Of a DNA stretch of 8,962 nucleotides, positions 1-6,694 are shown piece after piece. The DNA comes from Acidobacteriaceae bacterium (lineage in GTDB: Bacteria; Acidobacteriota; Terriglobia; Bryobacterales; Bryobacteraceae), in assembly GCA_019245255.1 (NCBI GenBank), contig JAFARV010000575.1:1-8962 (forward strand), written 5' to 3'. The position numbers and the translations under genes are program-made. Within the stretch, counting starts at the first letter, position 1; the number at the start of each line of letters is the position of its first letter. A model generated the notes under the pieces. The model had not been told where the DNA came from, ran no database searches, and worked only from the letters and a program-made list of their open reading frames with translations.

Positions 1-1
1 G

Positions 2-679
2 TTACCAGGCGTTTCTGCCCGTTAGCACGCTAGGCACGCTAGCAAGCAAAACGTATATATACATTGCGAAGTTACAGTTGCGCACCAAGTGCAGATCGAG
101 CCTGCGCCGCTGTCGATAAGTCAGGCCGCTCCTGCCCCGAACTTGCCAGAGACCCGTGATTCCAGGCTTTCTGGTGAGGAGCTCCCGGGCCTTTGCTCCG
201 TAGTAAACCTCAAGCTCCTGCTTTGTCAATGGCCGAGGACCGACCAGGGCCATGTCGCCACAGACGACATTCCAGAGCTGCGGCACCTCATCAAGGGAGT
301 GCTTCCTGCAGAATGCCGCGAAGCGGCTTGTCACGCGCGGGTCCAGGCGACCTTTTGGCAGAACGGTGAGGCCGCTGGAACTCACTCGCTCGATCAGCCG
401 GGCGCGCGGAAACCCGTCATTATTCCACATTGTTCGCAGCTTCAGGACCCAAATTGTGGATCCATATCTGCCGACACGCTTGTGGGCAATCAATGGCGAC
501 CGGCGAGAGAGGATCATGATCGCAATAGAACAAGTGATTAAGGCTGGCATCGCGGCAATGAGCAAAGCCAAGGCGAAAACCCTTTCGATCACAGCAACCG
601 CGCCGTCGACCCGGGCTGCAGACCGAGTTCGAGCGCGGCGTTCCGTAGAGACGATCGAAGGGATTGAGTGGGCCGCCAT
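2..679 (-). CDS. Small bacterial sugar transferase (monotopic phosphoglycosyl transferase, PF02397 type)
   Basis: Likely transfers a sugar-1-phosphate from a nucleotide sugar to undecaprenyl phosphate at the inner membrane, the first step of exopolysaccharide or O-antigen synthesis. Seen in the sequence: one hydrophobic segment at about residues 30-57, then the family motif around KLRTMW (80-85), the catalytic Asp-Glu pair in SLDEVPQLWN (128-137), GDMALVGPRP (141-150), KPGITGLWQVRGR (171-183) and a final LTGRNAW. At 225 residues it is the short form with only the catalytic core, like PglC or ExoY, without the four-helix N-terminal region of WcaJ/WbaP proteins. A GTG lies directly upstream of the ATG at 679; I prefer the ATG, though the CGGAG at 682-686 sits very close to it. 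The stop codon is TAA at 2-4, so the gene is complete. The sugar cannot be told from sequence. It lies 150 bases beyond treS with its own candidate promoter, so it may be a separate unit. Confidence 0.9.
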   Translation of the reverse strand: MAAHSIPSIVSTERRARTRSAARVDGAVAVIERVFALALLIAAMPALITCSIAIMILSRRSPLIAHKRVGRYGSTIWVLKLRTMWNNDGFPRARLIERVSSSGLTVLPKGRLDPRVTSRFAAFCRKHSLDEVPQLWNVVCGDMALVGPRPLTKQELEVYYGAKARELLTRKPGITGLWQVRGRSGLTYRQRRRLDLHLVRNCNFAMYIYVLLASVPSVLTGRNAW

Positions 680-700
680 CACTCCGAAAATAAGGCGGCC
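671..700 (-). repeat. Inverted repeat enclosing the sugar transferase ribosome binding site
   Basis: GGCCGCC at 671-677 and GGCGGCC at 694-700 are perfect 7-base inverted repeats separated by 16 bases. In the minus-strand transcript they could form a GC-rich stem whose loop holds the CGGAG Shine-Dalgarno-like sequence and most of the start codon. The last base of the ATG is the first base of the stem. This could dampen translation initiation. That role is inference, and a chance repeat is possible because half of it is coding sequence (Met-Ala-Ala). Confidence 0.4.
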
Positions 701-740
701 TTCCCCGAACGTCGTTGCAGTGATGTAAAAGCTTTGTAAA

Positions 741-770
741 TGTATAAGGGCCGTAATAACTCACGGACAA
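741..770 (-). promoter_or_regulatory. Candidate promoter for the sugar transferase gene
   Basis: On the minus strand, TTGTCC (770-765) and TATACA (746-741) resemble the -35 and -10 boxes of a housekeeping promoter, each matching 4 of 6 consensus bases, with an 18-base spacer. Transcription would start near 734, giving a leader of about 55 bases. The surrounding gap (683-828) shows no strong terminator after treS: the only stem there is 5 bases (780-784 with 793-797) and has no T run. Read-through from the trehalose operon is therefore also possible. Confidence 0.4.
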
Positions 771-828
771 GGCGTCACGTGTCGATTCTCGGCGACAGGA
801 GGGGTCACTTACACGCACGGCTGAGTCG

Positions 829-3800
829 TCATTCGAGCCGCTGCTCCGCCTCCGCGTCCAGAAGATGCAGGATAATCCGGAAGGGCATGCCGGCCAGTTC
901 CGGATTTTGATTGATGTCGTCACGGACGTCGAGGAGCGCTCGCTCGAGCAAGTAGTTGTCGACCAATACTTGCTGATGTTGGCGAGACGACGGCATGTAG
1001 GGGGTGTTTCCGGCAGTTCGCCAATATGAGCGAATGAAGGCGGCACTCACATGCGCATACCAGAATCGGCCCCACACACGCATAGTCTTGCGGTCGACAG
1101 TTTCGTGGCCCTCGGCTGAGTATCTCTGGCGGAAAGAAGACTGGGCAGCGTAGCCAAATGACATCAGCATGCTGACCACATCGCGAAGCGGACAACGCTT
1201 AATCCGCCGCTCGCTAATGTGGAGATACGGGTCACCGCCGAAATCAAATATCACTACATCGTTGTTCTTTACCAATAAGTGGCCGAGGTGCATGCGGCCG
1301 TGAAAACGGATGCGCTGGGATGCAACACGCTGGTCATATAACGCTTTGAACTTCGCAATAATGTTTCGTTCTTCTTCCACAACCCTCGTCGCAAGGGCCC
1401 GCATAACTGTCGACATATCAGACAGGTGTTGCCGGACATACTCGAGACGCCGCGTGGTTAACGCTATGTTGCCGTTATACAAGCTCTGCCGGTAGAAGTC
1501 GTTGAAGGGCTCGGGCGAGAGTGCCGGGTCGGAGAACTCGCTCGCGAGTTGGAGATGCAGTTCTGCGACGCGCCTCCCAATGACCTCGGCGAAGGACAGA
1601 TACTGCCCGATCAGATCAGCGGCCATAGGATTCGCTTCCGCGGTCGCGAAGTTCAGATCGTAGATGTTAATGGGAGCCGATTTCTGCAGTTCGGCGCTGC
1701 CATACTTCGACGACTGCATTCGCTGCAGATAGCGCGACAGCTCCTCACGGGTGGCGTGCCATGCGTCTCCGTCGTTTGGGACGTATCCGTGGAGTACCGC
1801 AATTGCGGTCGACTCGCCGCCCGCATCAGGTTTGTATTCAAGCGCGCCCGCATATGGGGCGGCATGCTCGAAATGGCGCTGCTCAGTAAGAAACGCGCCA
1901 AGCTCCGCACCCGGGTAAATGCCTGGCGCAACGGAACGCAAAAATCTCAGAACAAAGCGGTCGCCAAATTTTATAGAGGTGTTGATCTCAGATGCAGCGA
2001 ACAGCGATGGCGTGACATCAGGGTGGCTCGCGCCCCACAGGCGGCGGAATTCACGATTCCGGATAGCATGCAATGCACCTTCCTGACCAGAAAATCGCCG
2101 CCGCCGGGCAAACGCTTCGAGCAAGGCGGAGGTGAAGTCCGGATCAATCGTGGCATCATACAGAAGACCTGCGGTACCACCCGCAAGCCGAGTTTCCGCA
2201 ATAAGAGAATTGGGGTGCTGTTCTCGGACTGTTGACTTGCCATTAGCGGTCAGGACTCCAACCGGCATTGCGTACGTTTCGGGGTCGCCGGCCGTGTAGT
2301 CCGCGCGTACAAGCAGGATTACGAAGCGCCCGGAAGTCACCTGTATCACTTCGGTGATGTCTACCGACCGGAAACGGCGATCCTTACTGCGGAACCATCG
2401 CTGCATGGGCAGAAACCGGGACAACGGAACGGCGATCGCGGGAAGATTGATGGGGTCCCATATGCCCGCCCCTTGTACGATGACGGTCATTAACTGAGCC
2501 CGGACGGCCTGCGCCTCTCCGAGATCGACATGGGCCGGAGCCGAAACCTGACGCGGCTCGAGAGAGAACCAGTAAAACGAACTTGGGCCGAGCGTCAGCG
2601 GGTACGCCTGCTCGGCGATAGCGGGAAACTCGGTCCGGCCGAACATTTCAACGGGTGTAAGCCCTCTGAAGCGTTGCAGATCGAGTTGGACTGGCTGCGC
2701 AAAGCGCGAAAGGTTGACGACGGCCAGGATGGTCTCGTCTTCGTACTTACGAAGATAGGCCAACACCCGCTGATTCGACGGGAAGAGAAACTCGAGCGTA
2801 CCGCGCCCAAATGCCTTGTAGCGCTTACGCAGTGCAATTAGCCGCTTTGTCCAGTTCAGAAGCGAATGGGGATTACTTTGCTGCGCTTCGACGTTTACCG
2901 CCTCGTAATGATAGGCCGGATCTATGTTGACCGGAAGATACAGTTGCTGCGGATTCGCCGATGAGAAGCCCGCGTTGCGGTCCGGGCTCCATTGCATCGG
3001 TGTGCGAACTCCATTGCGATCGCCGAGGTACACATTATCGCCCATTCCGATTTCATCGCCGTAATACAGGACTGGAGTACCCGGCATGGAGAACAACATT
3101 GCGTTCATTGCCTCAATGCGCGGCCGATCATTCTGCAGCAATGGCGCGAGCCTGCGGCGTATCCCGAGGTTAATGCGCGCCCGCTGGTCGGACGCGTACA
3201 TACGGTACATGTAATCCCGCTCCTCGTCGGTTACCATTTCGAGCGTCAACTCATCGTGATTCCGCAGGAACATCGCCCATTGACAACTCTCCGGTAGTGC
3301 GGGTGTCCGGTTCATGATTTCGACAATTGGAAGCCGGTCCTCAAGCCGCAGCGCCATGAATAGCCGAGGCATGAGCGGGAAATGAAAATTCATATGGCAT
3401 TCATCACCGTCCCCCATGTAGGCGACCGCGTCTTCCGGCCACATGTTGGCCTCTGAAAGCAGCATCCGCCGCGGAAATCGCTCATCCAGATGGCGTCTGA
3501 GCTCCTTGAGAAAGGCGTGCGTTTCGGACAGATTTTCGCAACTGGTTCCCTCACGTTCAAACAGGTACGGAATTGCGTCCAGACGGAATCCGTCCACGCC
3601 CATAGCAGCCCAATAATCGAGCAGATGCATTACCGAGCGGCGCACGGTAGGATTGTCGAAGTTCAGATCCGGTTGATGGGAATAGAAGCGATGCCAATAG
3701 TAGGCCTTCGCGAGCGGGTCCCAACTCCAGTTCGAAGGCTCGAAATCCTTGAAGATAATGCGCACGCCTGCGTACTTGTCCGGTGTGTCGCTCCAAACGT

Positions 3801-4212
3801 AGAAATCCCGCCAGCTCGATCCCGATTCCGAAGTGCGTGATTTCTTAAACCACTCATGCTGGTCGGAGGTGTGATTGATGACCAGCTCCGTGATGACGCG
3901 CAGACCGCGCTTGTGCGCCTCCCGCAGGAAGTGCTGAAAATCCTTGAGAGTACCGTATGCCGGATGGACGGTGCGGAAGTCCGAAATATCGTACCCGTCG
4001 TCCTTCCAGGGGGATGGAAAAAATGGGAGCAGCCAAATGGCTGTGATTCCGAGATCTTCTAAATAGTCGAGCTTCTGCGCGAGTCCGCGGAAGTCGCCCA
4101 TCCCATCCGCATTGCTGTCCATGAATGCGCGAACATGCGCCTCATAGATGATTGCGTCCTTGTACCAAAGCGGGTCACTGTCCACTCCAGTGATGCCGTG
4201 CGATTGCGCCAT
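829..4212 (-). CDS. treS: Trehalose synthase (maltose alpha-D-glucosyltransferase) fused to a degenerate maltokinase domain
   Basis: A cytoplasmic enzyme that interconverts trehalose and maltose by intramolecular transglucosylation. The N-terminal GH13 half (about residues 13-555) starts with DPLWYKDAIIYEAHVRAF and carries VINHTSDQHEWF (111-122), the nucleophile Asp212 in DGFRLDA, the acid/base Glu254 in LLSEANMW and the stabilising Asp320 in RNHDEL, so this half should be active. The second half (about 590-1110) matches maltokinase, with the cap motif FLPMQRWFRSKDR (600-612), INTSIKFGDRFVLRF (743-757) and ERRIKRCPLRDV (1001-1012). Key kinase residues are changed: the usual HGDxHLGQ reads HGRMHLGH (971-978), DFEGEP reads DFGGDP (990-995), and the expected ATP-binding lysine appears as Arg756. 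The total of 1127 residues is normal for TreS-Mak fusions and the frame is unbroken. The start overlaps the end of otsB by 38 bases. No good Shine-Dalgarno precedes it, which suggests translational coupling; GTG at 4185 is a less likely alternative start. The kinase half may be non-catalytic. Confidence 0.95.
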   Translation of the reverse strand: MAQSHGITGVDSDPLWYKDAIIYEAHVRAFMDSNADGMGDFRGLAQKLDYLEDLGITAIWLLPFFPSPWKDDGYDISDFRTVHPAYGTLKDFQHFLREAHKRGLRVITELVINHTSDQHEWFKKSRTSESGSSWRDFYVWSDTPDKYAGVRIIFKDFEPSNWSWDPLAKAYYWHRFYSHQPDLNFDNPTVRRSVMHLLDYWAAMGVDGFRLDAIPYLFEREGTSCENLSETHAFLKELRRHLDERFPRRMLLSEANMWPEDAVAYMGDGDECHMNFHFPLMPRLFMALRLEDRLPIVEIMNRTPALPESCQWAMFLRNHDELTLEMVTDEERDYMYRMYASDQRARINLGIRRRLAPLLQNDRPRIEAMNAMLFSMPGTPVLYYGDEIGMGDNVYLGDRNGVRTPMQWSPDRNAGFSSANPQQLYLPVNIDPAYHYEAVNVEAQQSNPHSLLNWTKRLIALRKRYKAFGRGTLEFLFPSNQRVLAYLRKYEDETILAVVNLSRFAQPVQLDLQRFRGLTPVEMFGRTEFPAIAEQAYPLTLGPSSFYWFSLEPRQVSAPAHVDLGEAQAVRAQLMTVIVQGAGIWDPINLPAIAVPLSRFLPMQRWFRSKDRRFRSVDITEVIQVTSGRFVILLVRADYTAGDPETYAMPVGVLTANGKSTVREQHPNSLIAETRLAGGTAGLLYDATIDPDFTSALLEAFARRRRFSGQEGALHAIRNREFRRLWGASHPDVTPSLFAASEINTSIKFGDRFVLRFLRSVAPGIYPGAELGAFLTEQRHFEHAAPYAGALEYKPDAGGESTAIAVLHGYVPNDGDAWHATREELSRYLQRMQSSKYGSAELQKSAPINIYDLNFATAEANPMAADLIGQYLSFAEVIGRRVAELHLQLASEFSDPALSPEPFNDFYRQSLYNGNIALTTRRLEYVRQHLSDMSTVMRALATRVVEEERNIIAKFKALYDQRVASQRIRFHGRMHLGHLLVKNNDVVIFDFGGDPYLHISERRIKRCPLRDVVSMLMSFGYAAQSSFRQRYSAEGHETVDRKTMRVWGRFWYAHVSAAFIRSYWRTAGNTPYMPSSRQHQQVLVDNYLLERALLDVRDDINQNPELAGMPFRIILHLLDAEAEQRLE

Positions 4213-5005
4213 GAGGTTTCGCCAGATCTAACCAATTAAGGAACTCGCCCACAGCGGGGACGTCGCGCACCAGGTACTGAGCGTTTGTGTGCGCCGGATC
4301 CCCAACCCTGATCGTAATTCCTTCCGGTATAGCGGCAAAAGCGTCCTCGTCTGTCGCGTCATCACCTATATAGATAGGCAAAGCGGAAGCTGGTAACACT
4401 TCGCGGCAAATCCACCGAACTGCATGGCCCTTGTTCCAGTCGACGGCAGGCCTAACCTCTACAACCTTCTTTCCCGTGTGCGGAGCGAACGAGTGGAATC
4501 GCTCGATGGTTTCGAGAACCGAATGCCGGATCCACTCGTGTAATGGTTCGTTAACGCGGCGGTAATGGACCGATAGCGTAATCCCCTTGTGTTCAATCTC
4601 GACACCTTCAATGTCTGACAACGCCAGCTGCAACTGCAAGGCGACGCACTTCAGTTCTGGCCGCAGCGCCTCTGCCTCCGGATGACGGAAGTGTTGCTCG
4701 CCAGCCTCGATCTCCAAGCCGTGATTGCCTACGTACATTGCTTGGGGTATAGGAACGCGGCGCCTCACGTCATCCAATGCGCGGCCGCTAGCAATTGTCA
4801 GCGCGATCTCATCGCGAGATGCAAGACGCCTGAGCACGGGCACGATGGCCGGGTCGATCTCGGCTTCCGAAGGAACTGGGACTATGGGTGAGATGGTTCC
4901 ATCGAAGTCCAAAAACAATGCAATCCGCCTGGCGGCCGCAATGCGCGGCTCAATATTCGACGGATCGAAGATGGGTGCGGCTGTTTCCATTTCTGCCGCC
5001 CTCAT
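4175..5005 (-). CDS. otsB: Trehalose-6-phosphate phosphatase
   Basis: Removes phosphate from trehalose-6-phosphate to give trehalose, the second step of the OtsAB pathway, in the cytoplasm. The HAD-family motifs are all present (numbered from the start chosen here): FLDFDGTISP (31-40) with nucleophile Asp33 and acid/base Asp35, IASGR (71-75), the typical phosphatase motif YVGNHGLEIE (91-100), VEVRPAVDWNKG (182-193) with Lys192, and YIGDDATDEDAF (212-223) with the metal-binding aspartates. At 276 residues it has the usual length. I chose ATG 5005 over the longer ATG 5035 because it overlaps the otsA stop codon as ATGA and has a strong Shine-Dalgarno (AGAGGTGG, 5010-5017) at good spacing; a further in-frame ATG lies at 4990. 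Its 3' end runs 38 bases into treS, so the three trehalose genes are probably made from one transcript. Confidence 0.95.
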   Translation of the reverse strand: MRAAEMETAAPIFDPSNIEPRIAAARRIALFLDFDGTISPIVPVPSEAEIDPAIVPVLRRLASRDEIALTIASGRALDDVRRRVPIPQAMYVGNHGLEIEAGEQHFRHPEAEALRPELKCVALQLQLALSDIEGVEIEHKGITLSVHYRRVNEPLHEWIRHSVLETIERFHSFAPHTGKKVVEVRPAVDWNKGHAVRWICREVLPASALPIYIGDDATDEDAFAAIPEGITIRVGDPAHTNAQYLVRDVPAVGEFLNWLDLAKPHGAIARHHWSGQ

Positions 5006-6561
5006 ACTGCCACCTCTAAAATGCGTTCGTTCCATGCATTACAGTTTTGGGGAAATTCAACGTCAATTGGCTCGGGATATTCAGGAAATTCAATTCGAGC
5101 CAATTCAGAAAGGAACTTGCCTGCCCAACGGTAGACATTGTTGTGTTCGACGCTCTCGCGCATCTTGGCCATCCGCCGCCGCCGTTCTTCACGCGGCATC
5201 GTCAAAGCGGCTTGGATCGCGCTTACACCTTCCTCGATGGAGAACGGGTTAATCAGAAGTGCGTCTTTGAGTTCACGCGCTGCACCTGCAAACCTGCTGA
5301 GAATCAAAACGCCATCTTTATCTATCCTGCTTGCTACAAACTCCTTAGAAACGAGGTTCATCCCGTCGTGCAAGGGCGTCACCAGACAGAACTGCGCTAA
5401 ACGGTGAAGCGCGATCATTTCAGGCATGGCGAAGTGCCGTTTGAGCAAGACGATAGGTTTCCATGAGTGCCGCGACCAGCGGAAATTGATTTTTGCCGCC
5501 AAAGCCTCCACTTCGAGATCTGCCTCACGATACGCCGGCACCGAGGAACGGCTCGGAACAGCAATCTGAAGAAAAGTCAGTCTGCCCCGGTATTCCGGAT
5601 ATTGCTCAAAAAGCCGGTCGAAGAAGCGCAACCGCTCTGGGATTCCCTTGGTGTAATCCAGCCGATCGATTCCGATGCCAAGAACCTGGTTATCGAGGTC
5701 GAGTTGATTGCGCCAGCACTGCATGTGGAAGCCGACCTCATCAGAAGTGGCAGCTTGAACATGCTCATCGAAGTCAATTCCGATTGGGAACGGGCGAACC
5801 ATGGTGCACCGGCCGCCTCGGCACGCTTCCGATCCTGCCATATCGACCTTGGCTTCGATCGAGCAGTCCACCGTTTCAAGAAAATTCTGGCAATGGTGCG
5901 GCAGATGGAATCCGAGCAGGTCGTTGCCCAGCATTCCTTCCAGAAGTTCTTCCTTCCAGGGGAACGCGCTGAAGACTTCGCGGTTCGGCCACGGGATGTG
6001 CCAAAACTGAGCGACCACAAGATTGGAACCCGAATCGCGAAGCATGCGGGGCAACAGGCCGAAGTGATAGTCCTGAATGAAAACGAACGTTGGATCGCTG
6101 CCTGCTTCTTCGAGTACCGCATTCGCGAATTTGCGATTCACATGACGATACATTTCCCAATCATCGGGATCAAAGCGGGGGCGTGTGAAGGCATTGTGAC
6201 ACAGGGGCCAGAGGCCCTGATTCGATAGACCCGCGTAGTATCCCTCTTCTTCGTCCGGCGTCAGCCAGACACGGCGCAGCGTGTACGCGGGCGCTGAAGG
6301 CGGAACCGGAACGCGATCAAATTCGTCCGTGGTGAGACGATCGGCGTCACCGCTTCCATGCGCGATCCAAAGTCCGCCACTCGCACGCATCAGCGGGTCG
6401 AGTGCAGTAGCCATGCCGCTTGCGGGCTGGATGCATTCGATTCTGGCGCCGGCGCGCCGGTGCTGAAAGGGTTCGCGGTTCGAAACCACGATCAGGCGAT
6501 GACCCGTAAGCCTAGTGCGTACGAACTGGCCGAGAACGTCGCGTGTCCATACCTTCAGCAT
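5002..6561 (-). CDS. otsA: Trehalose-6-phosphate synthase (GT20 glycosyltransferase)
   Basis: Joins a nucleotide-activated glucose (normally UDP-glucose) to glucose-6-phosphate, giving trehalose-6-phosphate. Residues known to bind substrate in the E. coli enzyme have clear counterparts: Arg29 in VSNREPF, Tyr109 and Trp118 in YYAGLSNQGLWPLCH, Asp164 in IQDYHFGLLP, His188 in FWHIPWPN, Arg300 and Lys305 in DRLDYTKGIPER, and Asp399 and Glu407 in PLHDGMNLVSKEF. It is 519 residues long, against 474 in E. coli. The extra length is mainly about 20 residues ahead of the first strand (HRLIVVSNRE), inserts in the N-terminal half and a short tail after 490. The segment GGLWIAHGSGDADR (62-75) differs from the E. 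coli GGLWFGWSG region, so it belongs to a divergent branch of the family and the preferred sugar nucleotide is uncertain. The start is supported by TGGAGG five bases upstream. It is the first gene of the trehalose operon. Confidence 0.95.
   Translation of the reverse strand: MLKVWTRDVLGQFVRTRLTGHRLIVVSNREPFQHRRAGARIECIQPASGMATALDPLMRASGGLWIAHGSGDADRLTTDEFDRVPVPPSAPAYTLRRVWLTPDEEEGYYAGLSNQGLWPLCHNAFTRPRFDPDDWEMYRHVNRKFANAVLEEAGSDPTFVFIQDYHFGLLPRMLRDSGSNLVVAQFWHIPWPNREVFSAFPWKEELLEGMLGNDLLGFHLPHHCQNFLETVDCSIEAKVDMAGSEACRGGRCTMVRPFPIGIDFDEHVQAATSDEVGFHMQCWRNQLDLDNQVLGIGIDRLDYTKGIPERLRFFDRLFEQYPEYRGRLTFLQIAVPSRSSVPAYREADLEVEALAAKINFRWSRHSWKPIVLLKRHFAMPEMIALHRLAQFCLVTPLHDGMNLVSKEFVASRIDKDGVLILSRFAGAARELKDALLINPFSIEEGVSAIQAALTMPREERRRRMAKMRESVEHNNVYRWAGKFLSELARIEFPEYPEPIDVEFPQNCNAWNERILEVAV
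5010..5017 (-). promoter_or_regulatory. otsB: Ribosome binding site that sets the otsB start
   Basis: AGAGGTGG on the minus strand lies inside the last codons of otsA, 4 bases before the ATG at 5003-5005. It supports the internal start and the four-base otsA/otsB overlap rather than the longer reading frame from 5035. Confidence 0.75.
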
Positions 6562-6566
6562 ATGAG

Positions 6567-6572
6567 CCTCCA
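6567..6572 (-). promoter_or_regulatory. otsA: Ribosome binding site of otsA
   Basis: TGGAGG on the minus strand sits five bases before the ATG at 6559-6561. It is a near-ideal Shine-Dalgarno and supports the longest reading frame, including the 20-residue N-terminal extension. Confidence 0.8.
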
Positions 6573-6625
6573 GATTAACACTTCTTAACCACTTGCTTAA
6601 TTTTCTTTCATCCTATAGATACGAG

Positions 6626-6645
6626 GTGAAGGAATGTGGCTTCAC
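6626..6645. repeat. Hairpin-forming inverted repeat upstream of otsA
   Basis: GTGAAG (6626-6631) and CTTCAC (6640-6645) form a perfect 6-base inverted repeat around an 8-base loop, directly upstream of the -10-like TATCTATAG and 65 bases or more before the otsA start. It could be an operator for a dimeric repressor or activator, or a leader stem. It is not followed by a T run on the minus strand, so it is not an intrinsic terminator for the upstream gene. Confidence 0.35.
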
Positions 6646-6694
6646 GAAATTCCCTTTTTAGAATGCGGGCATGCGGTAGGCTCGGGAGCCGCAA

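Larger units (their letters stand above)
6562..6694 (-). other. Gap between the AsmA-like gene and otsA, likely operon leader
   Basis: This 133-base gap is AT-rich close to otsA and is the natural place for the promoter of the trehalose operon. I see no housekeeping promoter with both boxes well matched. TATCTATAG (minus strand, about 6621-6613) is -10-like but has no convincing -35 partner; a stress-type sigma factor that tolerates a weak -35 would fit, but this is speculation. After the AsmA-like stop, GGCTCCCGAGCC (6679-6690) is a very small stem without a following T run, so no convincing terminator is present. Confidence 0.35.

Noticed and set aside
780..797. Small stem (TGTCG/CGACA) after treS as an intrinsic terminator
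   Set aside because: The stem is only five bases and no T run follows on the minus strand.
420..1046. A 208-residue minus-strand open frame across the end of treS and the start of the sugar transferase
   Set aside because: It overlaps two well-supported genes in another frame, is rich in Ser, Arg and Cys and shows no family motif; it is a shadow frame.
1549..2235. A 228-residue plus-strand open frame opposite the treS kinase domain
   Set aside because: It is antisense to a region with clear maltokinase-like motifs and its own sequence shows no domain.
829..4212. Possibility that the odd kinase motifs result from a local frameshift
   Set aside because: The codons around 1279-1302 read cleanly, and maltokinase-like sequence continues in the same frame on both sides, so these are substitutions rather than a frame error.
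5467..6228. A 253-residue plus-strand open frame inside otsA
   Set aside because: It lies wholly opposite a strongly conserved GT20 gene and its translation has no recognisable domain.
6679..6690. GGCTCCCGAGCC-type stem after the AsmA-like stop as a terminator
   Set aside because: The loop would be too tight for a full five-base stem and no T run follows.
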